From contig NC_073694.1 of the NCBI RefSeq assembly GCF_029784165.1, forward strand, positions 43,287,362-43,351,361: a stretch of DNA of 64,000 bases. The letters run 5' to 3'. The stretch is from Wyeomyia smithii (Eukaryota; Arthropoda; Insecta; Diptera; Culicidae). The position numbers and the translations under genes were made by a program. The stretch's first letter is position 1. The number at the start of each line of letters is the position of its first letter. The notes beneath the pieces were generated by a model. That model had not been told where the DNA came from and made no database searches. It saw nothing but the letters and a program-made list of their open reading frames with translations. Below, piece after piece: positions 22,712 to 35,089 of the stretch.

Positions 22712-24674
22712 TCTATAACTATAAATGCGAATGTCTGTCTGTCTGTCTGTCTGTTCCCTATAGACTCAAGAACTACTGAACCGATAATCGTGAAAATTTG
22801 TACATGGGGGTTTTCGAGTACGGGGAGTAATCCTAAAATAGTAGTTTTGCTCTATCTCATAAGCGTAGGCAAGGAGGGGGGGTGAATTGTGGTTCATGAA
22901 CTTGAGAACTTCCTCCCCGATAGCCGTGCAAATTTATATACAGATGTTTTTGAGTGTAAGATGTATTTGTGCGACGTTACTGTCTGACGACCTTTATGTA
23001 TCTCAGAGGCGTTGTAAGGATGAGGGGGGAACAATGTCAACCTTTGATGATTTTAAAACTGCTGGACCGATCAGTATTAAATTCGGTATGTAGAATCTAT
23101 AGTAGCTGATGTATTTCCACGAATTTTTCCTATTCCATAAGCGTAACAAAAGATGGGGAGCTAAAATTTGTCATTTGTAAACTCCAAAACACATAATTTC
23201 CAAACACATAACATGGTCACCGTTGTCAACCGTTGTTAGGTTTGAAACCGATTATCCTTTTATTCGGTAAATACACGTCGAATAGCAGCATATACTGGGG
23301 TCTTTTTTACGCGGTTTATTTTTATGCGTTTTATTTAACGCGATTTTTTTACAATAACGCGGATTATTTTTATGTGATTAGAAGACTATTTGCACGCGGT
23401 ATTAAACAAGTTTAGTATAAGTACATCTGATCTAACCACTAAAAAGTGGTCAAATCAACCGCGTGAAAAAGTGTATATGTCTCAATTATTTAGCGCGTAG
23501 CGTAGTGTAAGGGAGGGAGTAGCTACGATAACTTTCATTATTTTTGAACCTTCTAATAATTCATTTTGAAAATTCGTATCTAGGAGTTTTTGCGTATAAG
23601 ACGTGTTTTCATGACATTAGTGTTTTTTTATTCCACTAGCGTGTGCAAAAGGAAGCGAGGGGGGTGGCGAATTTTTCGTATTGCAAGGTAAAGATCGTTA
23701 ATTCCTATAAACATTTCTATTTAATTGTAAGAGATTTCAAGCCAAAAGGGTGTTTTTTCATGATATTGGTTTCCATCGGATTTGCTTTGTTTTTGCAATA
23801 ATCGATTGGGAAATTAGTTTCTCCTCAATCAGCATGCGGCAAATTTGTAAGTTTAAGAGAAGAACTATCGAATGATTGAAAAATGTCGAGACATATTTTG
23901 AGCTCAGATTTCGACCAATCAGAGCTAAAAAGAAGGCCAATAAGGGTATTTCGAAACCGAGGTTTTATCTAGAGACGGGAAATCAACCCAAGATATAAAA
24001 ATGACTTTCTCCGGTTTCTAGAAAACATTCTAAATTGGCCAAATACCACCCAATATAAATACTTCTCAAACCAAAATAGTACTGGGACCGGAAATCAAAT
24101 CTAGACGCCATTTCGAAATCCAATATGGCGAATTCCGGTTTTAGAAAATTATCAAATACCACCCATTATGGTTATTTTGAAAATCAAAACGATGCCGAAA
24201 GGCCAAAAATCGAGTTTAGATATTATTTTTAAAATCCAAAACGGCTAATTCCGGTATTCAAGGAACAGCCTGAAATGGCCGAATAAGACCCATCATTATG
24301 GGTATATTTAAAATCGAGATAAAAACAGCCAAAAATAGTTATCCCAGAACCGATATGAACTACAGGATAACGACTTTTAGTTACCGAAAATGACCAAATA
24401 CAAAATTGTATGGTTATTTTTAAGATCGAAATGACAGCCAGCGGCCGAGAATCGACTTCACAGACCATTTTAAAATCCAACATGATGACTTCCGGTTTCC
24501 GAAAAACAACCTGTAATGACCGAACACCACCCAGTGTGGATACTTCAGTAATCGCAATGATGCCAAGAGATCTAAAATAACTCAAGAAGCAGTTTCTAAA
24601 TCCAAAATGTTGGCTTCCGGTTTCCAGAAATCACCAAATACCACCCAGAATGGCTTTTTCCATATCGAGATGAT
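22712..24674 (+). mobile_element. Helitron-like 5' end with minisatellite array, right part displaced
   Basis: The left end, A|TCTATAACTATAAATG followed by a (TGTC)n stretch and 'actactgaaccgat', matches the left end of the better-preserved copy at 49567. After subrepeats built on 'cataagcgt...aggaggggg', an array of 'ccggtttc...aaataccaccca' monomers runs from about 23950 to 24674. It is the same family as in 50090-51590. The array stops in mid-monomer after 'cgagatgat' at 24674 and resumes at 33503. No protein is encoded. Confidence 0.7.
23295..23473. mobile_element. TA-flanked MITE of the CCGCG family
   Basis: TA lies at 23293-23294 and 23474-23475. The ends are CTGGGGTCTTTTTTACGCGG and, reverse-complemented, CACTTTTTCACGCGG. 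'Acgcgg' words recur inside. It is inserted in the Helitron-like repeat. It belongs with the copy at 42293-42572 by its ends and internal ACGCG words. Confidence 0.65.
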
Positions 24675-25351
24675 CCCAAGTAGCACACATTGTAGAAATT
24701 CAGCAAATGCAACACCCAATGTAGCATTCACAGATTATATTTATTCGCATCCGTTACTTTTCTTCAACTTGTAAGTAACCGAAAAAGCGCAGGAGGTGGA
24801 GCCTATATGCAGCTAACAATGCTATGTAAAATCATCATCAGCATCGATTACCGCTGCAGCATAGGAGGAAAAGAGAGGAGAACCAAAATTTAATTTTGTT
24901 TACCTTTACTCTCATTGCTCTTCGGTGGTTGTGTCGCGAAGATTCATCTGACTACGCATAAATATTATAGAAAATCTAAATAATTCAAATTTATTGGAAT
25001 TTTTCTCTACTTTCACTCCTGTCCTGATAGTTATGCAATTTCACTTGAGATTGAAAATTTACCGTGCAGAAAATGTTTTTACTTCGTAATTATTCACGCG
25101 CATCTTATGAAGCGTTTTAAACTAAATTTTATGATTCAAGCTCGCCAATTTATAAACCAAGTTCATAAGTTCTAAGCTCAAACTATAAACAAAAATCGTT
25201 TAGAAAACCATGCTCAGTGAACATGCAGTGTTTTAAATGCGAAATATAAGATACCGAACCATATTTCCAACAATAACCATGTATCATTAATTTATATTGA
25301 ATATGGCTGTTTACTGTGTGGCATTTTTAGTAAATACATTGTTCAACACGA

Positions 25352-25663
25352 TGTTGCTGTGGGGCATTCCGCTACCTTTCTATGTAAAGACACCTCTAAT
25401 AGAATAATGAGTTGATATCCCGCCTTTTCGGGATCACTCTCTGTTGCAGGTGAATACCATATTTGAGAATCACGATCTACTCTCTCTCTCTCTTTACCCG
25501 ATTCCTGGTCATCTCTTTGTGTGCTTGGCCTCTCACGAAGTAAACTCAGCCTCTTTCATTTCCGGACCATCGCGTAGGTAGGACGTGCAAGTAAGTAGCT
25601 CTTCTGCAGAATTTTACCCATCCATTTGGTCCGCCGCTAAGGATGGAGTGTTGGGACTTCACA
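25352..25663 (+). repeat. Candidate 5' LTR of the gypsy element
   Basis: The segment begins TGTTGCTG and ends TTCACA. It is followed at once by TTGGCGATCCTGCC, which resembles a tRNA primer-binding site placed after the LTR in mosquito gypsy elements. No matching 3' LTR is found downstream of pol, so the repeat nature cannot be confirmed. Confidence 0.3.
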
Positions 25664-25883
25664 TTGGCGATCCTGCCATATTTCTCCTAAATATGCGCAT
25701 CAGATAAAAACCAATATGATTGATCGGTAATTAAAGAAAGGTGGACAATCTGTTGTCTGTAACTTTTTGCGTTGGTTTTTAGGAAAAAAGCTGGCTTTAC
25801 TGGAGATTCATCGTTTGGTTGTGCTGATGACTGGAACGGCCATTTTGTTAAAATTAAGAAACTACGTGATGGGATGTGAAAAT

Positions 25884-26212
25884 AGCGCGTTGTGGCAACC
25901 GCTTCAGTGGGCTACGACAGCCACTTTCGAAAATGGTGTGATTGTTTGTTCCACTGTTTTCCGTGTGCTGTGACAGCCATGGAAATCCCTCTTTTCAGCG
26001 CGTTGAGACAACCGCTCTCGTGCGCTGTGACAGCCATGAGAATTTTAGCTAAAGATTAGCGTGTTGGGTCAACCGCTCCAATACGCTGCGACGAACAGCG
26101 TAACCTTTAACAAATTGAGTTTTGTTTTCTCTAACCTCGCAAGCAAATGAGGAAATAAACTGCATATGCAATCGCGCGTTGTATTGACCGCTCAGGTGCG
26201 CTGAAACAGCCA
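25884..26212 (+). repeat. Irregular direct repeats in the gypsy leader
   Basis: Motif 'agcgcgttg..gacaaccgct...gtgcgctgtgacagccat' occurs at 25884, 25997, 26058 and 26172, with a partial copy at 25961. Spacings are about 113, 61 and 114 bases. It lies between the candidate primer-binding site and gag. A role in packaging or translation is possible but unsupported. Confidence 0.6.
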
Positions 26213-26829
26213 CTTTTATTTTTCTAGAGAAATGCGAGCTGCATTTCCCGGTCGAATCAATCATTTATTGGGAGATGCTTTATTTACTTTTCATTAAAAA
26301 ATCCAATTTTCAGGAAAATATTTGAAATGTCGGCTGGAAGGTATGTGCGAGCTCCGTCGGTGGACTCGGTCTGCCACTCAGAGCAACCAGGGGAGCTGTT
26401 CGAAGAGTATTTGGACAACATGGATTCTGTTACTGTCGGGGCTACAGAAGAGGTGGAATTTGAGGAGGTGAACGACAAAAATAATCAATCGGCCATAGAA
26501 AAATCTTGTGAGCCTGAAGTTGGCTGGCGTTATCCTTCTAAACCACCCACTCTCGTGCGAGCAGGGAGCTCTGCTTCTGGTGGTACGCGTATAGATAACG
26601 CTCCGCAGTTTCCGAAAAATGTACCTACAAATAGATTGTGGGAAGAATGGTCTCGTTTCTTAGAGAAATTCGAGATCGCAGCATCACTTTCAAACGTAAA
26701 TGATCCCGCCCAACTAGCGAAACATTTGTTTATGTGCATGGGGGATCAGCTCCAGAATATTGTGAGTATCGCCAAACTAAGACCAGGTTTGAACGATCCG
26801 CGATGTTATCAAGCAATCATAACTAACAT

Positions 26830-29305
26830 CGTTTTATTATCGATGACGAAAACGAATCTCTTTTGATTCCAATCATAGGTGACAATGAAACGCTTCATTC
26901 CCTGTTGACAAAAGTGCGGCGATAGGACTTAATCAAGTAAATCCTGTAAGAAATCATAACAATTGTTATCTAGATTTACTATTTACAAACATGACTGATG
27001 ATTTCTGTGTTACTGAGGCACCAGCGTCCCTATGGAAAAACGAAGCGTTTCACACTGCCATTGAATATTCCTTATTTATACATAATAGCACCACACTGCT
27101 AGACAGCGAAATGTCGGAATCATACTTTGACTTCAAACAAGCCAACTATGAGCTTATCAAAAGCAAACTGAACTGTATCGATTGGCAAACCAAGATTTAT
27201 AATTTGAATATAGAACAAGCAGTGGATAAGTTTTACGAAATCATATACGACACATTAGAAAAGACAGTCCCAAAGCGAAAACGAAAACATACAAGCACAT
27301 CAAAAAACCCAGTGTGGTTCAACAGAAAAATAATCAATCTCAAAAACAGAAAACAAAAAGCCCATAAAGTTTACAAAAGAGACAAAAGTGATATAAACCT
27401 TTCATTCTACCTCTCAGTATGTGACGATTTGAACATGGAAATCAAAAGTGCCTATGATGGTTACAACACTAAGCTAGAAAATAATATAAAGTCAGATCCT
27501 AAGTCATTTTTTAATTTTGTCAGAGATAAACAAAAGTCGAGCAACTTTCCATCCAAAATGCATCTAGATAATAAGAATGGTCAAACTAATAGTGAAATCA
27601 GTAATTTATTTGCTGAGTTTTTCCAGGATGTCTACACCACTCATGACGACAAGAATCGTGATTATCAGTTTTTCTCATACCTACCAGAGCCACTGAGAGA
27701 TGTCACAGTTGATTATATAGCTCTTGACGAAGTTTTGGCTTCCTTGAATACGCTGGATGTATCAAAAGGTGCGGGACCAGATGGGCTACCGCCAGTATTT
27801 TTAAAATCAGTGTCGAAGGAACTTGCCCAACCTCTATTGTGGTTGTTTAATTCTTCCCTAGAAGGCAGCACAATACCACCAATTTGGAAAGAGTCATTTT
27901 AGTCCCAATTTTCAAAAGCGGCAAGTAATCAGACGTTAAAAACTATCGTGGAGTTGCTCTAATATCGTGCATTCCTAAACTATTTGAATCTATCATCAAT
28001 CAACGTATATTTGCACAGGTTAAAAATTTGATTTCTAGCAAACAACACGGTTTCATCAAAGGCCGTTCAACGGCCACAAACTTGTTGAATTTCGTAACTT
28101 TCACTATAAACGCAATGGATAAAGGAAATCAAGTTGAAACATTATATACTGACTTCAGTAAGGCATTCGATAGAGTTGACATCCCTCTACTGCTTTTCAA
28201 ATTATCTAAAATAGGGTTTAATCCGAGACTTTTGAAATGGATTCAGTCATACTTGACTGACAGAACACAAAAAGTAAGATTCAAAAGTAGCTTTTCATCA
28301 GTGTGAATGTGACATCCGATGTGCCACAAGGTTCTCATCTAGGTCCGCTACTATTTATCTTATTTGTAAACGATGTAGAACATGTCTTAAAGGTACTAAA
28401 CGTTTTGATATACGCAGACGACATGAAACTTTTCCTTGAAATACGTAGAGGTTCTGATCTCGAACTATTTCAACGTAAAGTTGATAGTTTTCACACGTGG
28501 TGCATGAAAAGCCTGTTGAAACTTAACGTGAAAAAATGAAAATCCATTTCGTTTACCAGGAAACATAGCATAAGACAAAGAACATTCACTATAGACAGGA
28601 AAACAGTTGAAAGGAGCAGTCTTGTAAGAGATCTAGGTATCACGCTCGACTCCAAATTTACCTTTATTGACCATTACAATAACATTATATATAAGGCAAG
28701 TAATATGCTCGGATTTATTAAAAGATTCAGTTTGCACTTCAAAGATCCATACACCATCAAAACATTGTATGTTGCACACGTCAGGCCCCTGCTGGAATAT
28801 TGTGGCATAGTCTGGTCGCCATATCATGATACATATATTAACCGTATAGAATCAGTACAAAAGCAATTTTTGTTGTATGCTCTACGAAAGCTAGGTTGGA
28901 CCACTTTACCTTTACCTTCCTATGAGTCGCGTTGTATGTTAATAAATCTGGATGGACTTAAAAAGCGACGAGAGTTCGCAATGGTAGCTTTTGTTAACGA
29001 TGTAATTACACAAAGAATGAACAGTCCAGAAACCTTGGCGAATTTGAACTTTTATGCTCCTACTAGTTCTTTAAGAAATAAAAACTTCTTTTATATCAGT
29101 AATCAACGAACAAATTATGGAAAAAACGAACCTCTGAATAGAATGATGTCATGTTATAACCAACATTGTGAATCAATAGATGTAACAATGAACAAAACCA
29201 CACTTAGGAAAATTTTTTTTTTGAGGTTAGTAAGTTAAAAATGAAATGTAATTAATATGGTTTACTTTTGATTGACGACAAATAAATAAAAAAATAATAA
29301 ATACA
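26830..29305 (+). mobile_element. Jockey/CR1-type non-LTR retrotransposon inside gypsy gag
   Basis: A 5'-truncated non-LTR element of about 2.5 kb runs from a remnant of the endonuclease end to an AT-rich tail 'aaataaataaaaaaataata' at 29280-29303. Gypsy gag flanks it on both sides, so it inserted after the gypsy element. The left boundary is approximate because the gag frame runs into it without a visible duplication. Confidence 0.82.
26991..29238 (+). pseudogene. Jockey-type ORF2 (endonuclease end, RT and C-terminus), several lesions
   Basis: The frame 26991-27902 covers the endonuclease-RT linker and the RT start ('VSKGAGPDGLPPVFL'). A frameshift at about 27901 and a TAA within 'FKSGK*SDVKNYRG' follow. 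The frame 28028-28306 holds 'QHGFIKGRSTATN' and the first catalytic motif 'DFSKAFDRVD'. After another frameshift, 28303-28539 has 'SDVPQGSHLGPLLF' and the YADD box at 28411-28422. One TGA later, 28705-29238 encodes the thumb and C-terminal domain ('LLEYCGIVWSPYH'). No RNase H is present, which fits Jockey/CR1-type elements. The catalytic residues survive, but four or more lesions stop expression. Confidence 0.85.
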
Positions 29306-29982
29306 CACTTGCGAACATTAACGGATCCATTCACTGAGCACGAAATGTTCAGTAGAATAATACTAGGAAAGGATGAAACAATAATTGAATTCCTTTCACG
29401 GTTGAAGTCGAAGGTTAGACTATGTGAGTATAGTGCACTTGACGAAGATCGATTTTCATGCACCCAGTTACAAAAAGGCATGCGAGACAGAAAGCTGGCG
29501 GAAGATGCAAGGATCTACGGTCACGGAATAGACCTTATCGTTAAGGCTGCTGCGCGGAAGGAAGCGTTCGCTGGGAATACTATTGGCCATGATAGCGTGG
29601 AAGCCGGATCAGAAGTTTTTGCTGTTTGACGGAAACCATTCCAAGAAAACCGACCATTTCGGAAACGCAGTGGAAAGTCTTTATTTGTTGGTCAATCGAA
29701 AATGCAACGTTCTGCGGGGAGCCAGAACCAAGGCCGTCGTTCTCGTTGCTGGAGGTGCAATAGCTCGGCGCACATGCACAATGTTTGCCCAGCCAAGAAC
29801 AGGAATAGTTTTGAATGTGGCAAGATAGGCCACTATGCTTCAACTTGTCGTCGTAGGGACATCCGTAATATCCAGACAAAAGAAAAGAATCGTAACACTC
29901 CATCAGGCTGGACTGATGACGAAAATCAAAGTCAGGTATGAATCCAAATCAGCAGTAGCTTTAGAGCAGAATAAACAAATAA

Positions 29983-32900
29983 ATGAAACGGCTCTATGTG
30001 TTTTCTTACGAAACTCATTACCCTTTACAGAATATCCATGCTCTTTCGCTCGTTGATGTTATGGTGGATTGTCGGTTGAGTTTTTCAGGAATAATCCGCT
30101 TCCTTATTGACTCGGGGGCAGATGTTAATACCATTGGAGAGACTGACTGGAAAGTACTTAAACAAGAGTATTGTCGAAAGGTTGCTAAGTTGGAGCCAAT
30201 TGATATTTCGACGGGAAAAGAGCTAAGAGGTTACGGTTCAGACAAACCATTGCTTATTAGATGTGCATTCCGCGCTTCCGTAGAGGTGGTCAAAGCTCTA
30301 AAACCGATTGTAAACGCAGAATTCCTCGCGGTTGCTGATGGACGTCGATCATTGATGGGGAGGTCTACTGCTAGTGCCTTAAGATTATTAGACGTGGGTT
30401 TAACGGTTAATCATTGCGAAAACAGGAATAGTGGTGACGTTTTTCCCATGCTTCCTGGTGTTCTCGTGAAATTCAGCATCAACAAATCCGTTTCGCCTGA
30501 ACGAAATGCGTATTTCAATGTTCCGGCAACACTCCGTGAAGCTGCAGAGCATCGTTTAGAAGAGATGGAGGCAAAGGGAATCATAGAGAAGGTAACAGCT
30601 GCACCCGAATGGATCAGCGGAATGTCGGCTGTATCGAAAGGGAAGAACGATTTCAGATTGGTGGTAAACATGCGAGGACCGAACAAAGCAATTAAGCGGG
30701 AGTTCTTTAGACTTCCTTTGTTAGAGGAGATGAGAGTGAAATTGCACGGAGCCAAGTATTTCACCAAACTAGACCTGTGTAATTACGTATTACCACCTTG
30801 AGCTCGCCGAAGAATCGCGTGATTTGACCACTTTCCTTTCTGAGAACGGCATGTATCGGTTCACGAGGTTAATGTTTGATGTCAATTGCGCGCCAGAAAT
30901 TTTCCAGCGGGAAATGTGTCGCTTGTTAGAGAATGTTGAGAACAAAATCGTTTACATTGATGATGTGCTTTTGTTCGCGGAAACCTTAGAAGAACTCCGA
31001 TTGATCACGAATCAAGTTCTGCAAATCTTCCGTAGTAACTGCCTGTCGTTAAACAACGCAAAATGTGAATTCGAAAAAACTCAGATTCAGTTCATCGGTC
31101 ACAAATTAGCTGCCGATGGTTTTCACGTTGATGAAACAAAAGTAAAGGACCTTCTAAGGTTCAGACAACCATCCACTGTTTCGGAGCTCAGAAGTTTCTT
31201 GGGATTGGCGTCATTCATAAGCCCACATCTAAGTAATTTCATTGACATCGCAGCACCGCTGTGGGCCGCAACATCAGCTAAAACATGGTCTTGGGGACCA
31301 GAGCAGGAGAACGCGTTTGAAAAAATGAAACACCATATTTCACGTTGTACCACGACTCTGGGTTATTTTTCCAACCACCACAAAACTATTCTTTATACCG
31401 ACGCTTCTCCGCATGCTCTAGGTGCAGTTCTTGTGCAGGAGGACGATAACCGTGTTCCGCGAATAATAAGTTTCGCCTCTAAAGCACTCACAACCACGAA
31501 AAAAAGGTATCCGCAGAACCAAAGAGAGGCACTAAGTGCTGTCTGGGCCGTTGAGCACTTTTGGTATTTCCTCCTTGGGCGGCATTTCACGCTGCGTACG
31601 GATGCAAGGGGTATAGTATTCATTCTGAACAAGTTGCGGGAAACGTCTAAGAGAGCACTGAATAGAGCCGACGGCTGGGCTTTGCATTTAAGTCCCTATG
31701 ACTATGACATTGAATACGTCCGAGGACGGGATAATATTGCGGGCCCCTCATCGCGGTTGTATGTGGGCACCGATGAACCTTTTAATGAAGAACAGAGTCC
31801 TTGGGAAATAGCTACTCTAGAAGTGAACGCAACAGGGTTCTTGACAGAACAAGACATTCGAGAGGCGACCACACAGGACGACGAACTGCAGAAAGTCGTC
31901 AGGGCTCTGGACAACGGCCATTGGCCGATTGATGTGAAACGTTACCAATCCCTAGCGGATGATTTGGCTTTTGTTGATGGGATTCTTGTAAAAAATGGGT
32001 GTGCAGTGATTCCAACCAAATTGCGTGATAAAACCTTAGAACTGGCTTACGATGGTCACCCTAGAGCAGCAAAACTGAAGACAATTCTCCGAGAGCGTGT
32101 ATGGTGGCCGGGAATGACTTCAGATGCTGCAAGTTGGGTCGACGCATGTCGAACATGTGCCATTAACGGCCAACTGGAAAAGCCCACACCTATGAGAAGA
32201 GTTTTTGCTCCCAAGGCGGTTTGGGAATCGATCGCTGTGGACTTCAATGGACCGTACATGAAGTTTGGCGGTATATCTGTTTTACTCATTGTGGATTATC
32301 GCTCCAGATTTTTGATTGCCCGCCCGGTGAAATCCACAAGTTTTTGACAGCACTAAGCGAGTTCTCGAAGAAATTTTTCAAAGAGAAGGATTCCCTAAGA
32401 ACATCCGCTCAGATAATGGGCCGCCATTTAATGGCGATGAGTATAAACAATACTGTACCGAGAGAGGCATCGACAGAATCTATTCAACACCTCTGTTCCC
32501 CCAGCAAAACGGCTTAGTAGAAAACTACATGAAGCTAAAGAACAGGGCGATAGCTGCAGCTATGGACAATCAAACGTGTTTTAAAATTGAACTTCAAGCA
32601 GCGGTGAACGCACATAATGCAGCAGCACATACGGTAACCGGATTTCCACCGGAAGAAGTAATGTCGGGTCGAAAGATCAAACGAAGGCTTCCACTTCTTG
32701 TCCACCAAAAATCTGAGTATGATGATAACTTACTGGATGAGCGCGACAGAGTTGCAAAAATGAAAGCAAAGTACCGGGAAGAATCACAAAGGGGAGCGCG
32801 ACCTTCTCGTGTGGTCCCAGGTGACACTGTTATCGTAGAGCGGCAATCCAAAGGGAAAGCAGTATCTAGGTTTGACCCGCAGAAATATGTCGTGATGGAA

Positions 32901-33116
32901 GAGCATAATGGTAACCTCGTGCTTAACAACCAAAAAGGCCAGACCTTGAAGCGCCATGTTACTCAAACAAAAAAGGTCCAACAATGGCGAGACGACAAGA
33001 ATGACACCACAAACAGTGATAACAACTCATCTAGTGATATGGTCACCCGACGATCTACAAGAGAAAGGAAACCTTCTGCTTATCTTAGAAACTATGTTCA
33101 CCATCTAAAAAATTGA
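29983..33116 (+). pseudogene. Gypsy pol: protease, RT, RNase H, integrase; two frameshifts
   Basis: The frame 29983-30801 has the protease active site 'LIDSGADVN' (Asp at about 30109) and RT entry motifs 'FRLVVNMRG' and 'FTKLDL'. A one-base shift at about 30786 moves to 30824-32347. That frame carries 'YIDD' (30952-30963), RNase H 'YTDAS' (31393-31407), the integrase HHCC finger (H...H, 'CRTC') and the first catalytic Asp in 'VDFNGPY'. A one-base insertion at about 32343 shifts to the last frame. This frame holds the second Asp ('SDNG', 32412) and the Glu ('LVENY', 32520) and runs to 33116. All integrase D-D-E residues are therefore still readable. There is no chromodomain and no envelope. 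The start shown is only the first Met of the frame. Confidence 0.88.
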
Positions 33117-33502
33117 AACCCTTTTCACCTTATCCCCAGCTGTAATTTAGTATTAACATAATAAATGTAGTGTCATAGACGATTTGATTATAAAAATAGT
33201 CAACGGTCACTATCGATTTTTTTCAAAAACATCTGTGAAACAACAATACGCAATATCATGTGACATTATCGTTATTCAAAAGCATCATGAATTATGAAGT
33301 TGGAAGTAGATTGCCGGAAACTACTAAGCAACTTTTAGTGTTGAATCACGAGATGGATAAACATAGAAAACGCAATGTTGCTCAATTCTTTTAAATTTCA
33401 TCAAAGCAACCGAAAAAGTTTCTTGCAACGTTAATAAAGTCTTAAAAAAAAAACAAATATTAACTAGTATCATTTCAAAATATGTTGCAGGTGCTGCTTG
33501 GG

Positions 33503-34210
33503 ATGCACAAAGGAAAAAAATCGACCCCTGACGCCATTTTTTTAACCGAAGTGGTAACTTTCCGTTATGGAAAAAATACCAAGAATATTCATTTCGGAAA
33601 CGAGATGATGCCCGGTCCCCGGATAAGGTGGATAAGGTGCCACTTTGAAATCCAAGGTGGCGACTTTCAGCTTTCGGAAAACAGCCTTCAATGGCCAAAC
33701 ACCACCCAATGCGGCATTTTGAAAAGAAAAATTTTGCCAAAGAGACCGGATATCAAATCCAGATGCCATTTAAAAATCCAGTGTGGCGATTTCCGCTTTC
33801 TGGAATAGGTAAAATACCACCCAATATGGGTATTTCCGTAATCTATATGATACACGGAAGCCAAAAATTGATACCAAATGTCATTTTGAAATCAGAAGTG
33901 GCAACTTCCAGTTGCTGGAAATCAGCTAAAAATGGTCATACCTGAATCGAGATGATGCTCTGAGACCGTAAATCAAACCCAGGCCCCATTTTGGAATCCA
34001 AGATGGTGACTTCCAATTGCTGGAATACAGCCAAAAATGACCAAATACTCAACAGTACGGTTATTCCTAAAATCAAAATGATGTTCAAAGTCCAGAAATC
34101 GGTTCCATTCCTTACATCCAAGGTAGCAACTTTCAGTTTCTGAGGAACAGCCAGAAATGGTAAATTACCATCTAATATGAATATTTCCAAACCGCAAAGA
34201 TATCCAAAGG
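33503..34210 (+). repeat. Right continuation of the 'aagatggcgacttccgg' minisatellite array
   Basis: About five diverged monomers contain 'tccaaggtggcgactttc', 'aacagcc', 'aaataccacccaa' and 'gatgatgc' in the same order and orientation as 23950-24674 and 50090-51590. The first monomer starts exactly where the 24674 monomer was cut. No Helitron-type CTAG end follows, so the right end of this copy is lost. Open frames through it are artefacts of the repeat. Confidence 0.75.
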
Positions 34211-35089
34211 CCGGAAATCGACCTCAGATGAAATTTTAAGTCATTACAACGCCACAACACAATTTCTAGAGAGTTATTTTATTAGTTTTTGGAGTGAGAA
34301 GTTGGCTTCAAACTTATTCTTAGTGATCATTCTCAAATGCATTAATGCAAGTAATGTAACAAACAGCATTATGTTGAGGTAGTTACCAAAATGGATGGAT
34401 ACCCTTTTTAATTGCAAAACAAATACACCCCACAAATTATTTTCAATCGAAATAACAGATTTTAAATTGTTTACGATTGGCACCAAAAAGACCCAGGTGC
34501 TACGTGTTGCTTGAATGAAGATTAGCACAATACTTCAGCTATTCCTAGCCAAAATAATAAACTTCGTGTCATAATGTTCCTTTAAGTTCCTTTTACAATC
34601 TTAAAATGAATTTCACCCAAAAAGACATATTAAAAAGTATTTTGGTTTCTAATGCTGACAGAAAAATGAGGAAGAAGGTTGAACGCTTCGGAGGACTACC
34701 CAACCTTTCCAAACGCCTATTCCCAGGTTAGGGCCGGCTCACGACAGCGTCTGATCCAGAGAGGAAAATTTAAAATAGTATTGTCTTCAATGATATGTGA
34801 ATCGTCTGGGATATATCGCAGGTGTTCTAGCGTTGAGGTATCACCAAGTTAAACCACATCATTCAGTATGTAATATTCAACAGGATTGTTTTGCACACGC
34901 GGGTATAGTGACCGATCTGATCGACGGTTTTAATCTGAGAGAACATCTAACTCAGCTGAATAGAAGCACGAGCCTCAGTCGGAAGCTGCAGAAAGCTGCG
35001 ATTCGAACGCAATCATTCTGGGTACGTTTACAAACTGTGTAAAATGGAGATGGATTCTAGTTTCGGGTAATTTTACATATTTATAACAA
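34211..35089. other. Unassigned DNA, nothing recognised
   Basis: No coding frame or paired ends. It lies between the array and the retrotransposon tail. Confidence 0.35.

Larger units (their letters stand above)
26327..29941 (+). pseudogene. Gypsy gag, interrupted
   Basis: The first part (26327-26866) has the capsid-like pattern 'RLWEEWSRFLEKFEIAA' and 'AKHLFMCMGDQL'. The reading frame then runs into the inserted element. Gag resumes at about 29306 with 'LRTLTDPFTEHEMFS' and 'SRLKSKVRLCEY' (frame 29309-29629). A TGA at 29627-29629 breaks the frame, which continues to 29941 with two nucleocapsid knuckles. The first knuckle is a complete CX2CX4HX4C. The second has lost its first Cys ('SFECGKIGHYASTC'). 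Gag would form the particle and bind RNA; this copy cannot. No clear target duplication flanks the insert. Confidence 0.8.
25352..33116 (+). mobile_element. Ty3/gypsy LTR retrotransposon, broken and split by a Jockey-type insert
   Basis: Domain order is gag, zinc knuckles, protease, RT, RNase H, integrase, as in Ty3/gypsy. Gag is divided by a 2.5-kb non-LTR element. There are an in-frame stop before the knuckles and single-base frameshifts in RT (about 30786) and integrase (about 32343). No envelope frame follows integrase. The protease-RT linker style suggests the mag-like lineage, by memory only. No 3' LTR was found, so the right end is lost or too diverged. Confidence 0.85.
24675..33502. 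mobile_element. Inferred CCCAAG-ended element containing a gypsy retrotransposon
   Basis: The left edge reads gatgAT|CCCAAGTAGCAC and the right edge reads GTGCTGCTTGGG|ATGCAC. The ends are inverted (CCCAAGYAGCAC). The flanking array monomer is continuous across them: other copies read 'gatgatgcactgaaacc', and here 'gatgat' is left of the element with 'atgcacaaagga' right of it. This implies a 2-base AT duplication. The element's own sequence would be 24675-25350 and about 33120-33502; the rest is nested gypsy. No transposase was seen. The pairing of ends 8.8 kb apart is inference, but the monomer continuity is directly visible. Confidence 0.55.

Noticed and set aside
24229..24585. 118-codon minus-strand frame and similar frames at 50167-50808
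   Set aside because: They recur because the minisatellite monomer is open in one frame. They are repeat artefacts.
33117..33500. 3' LTR of the gypsy element
   Set aside because: No sequence in this interval matches the candidate 5' LTR at 25352-25663.
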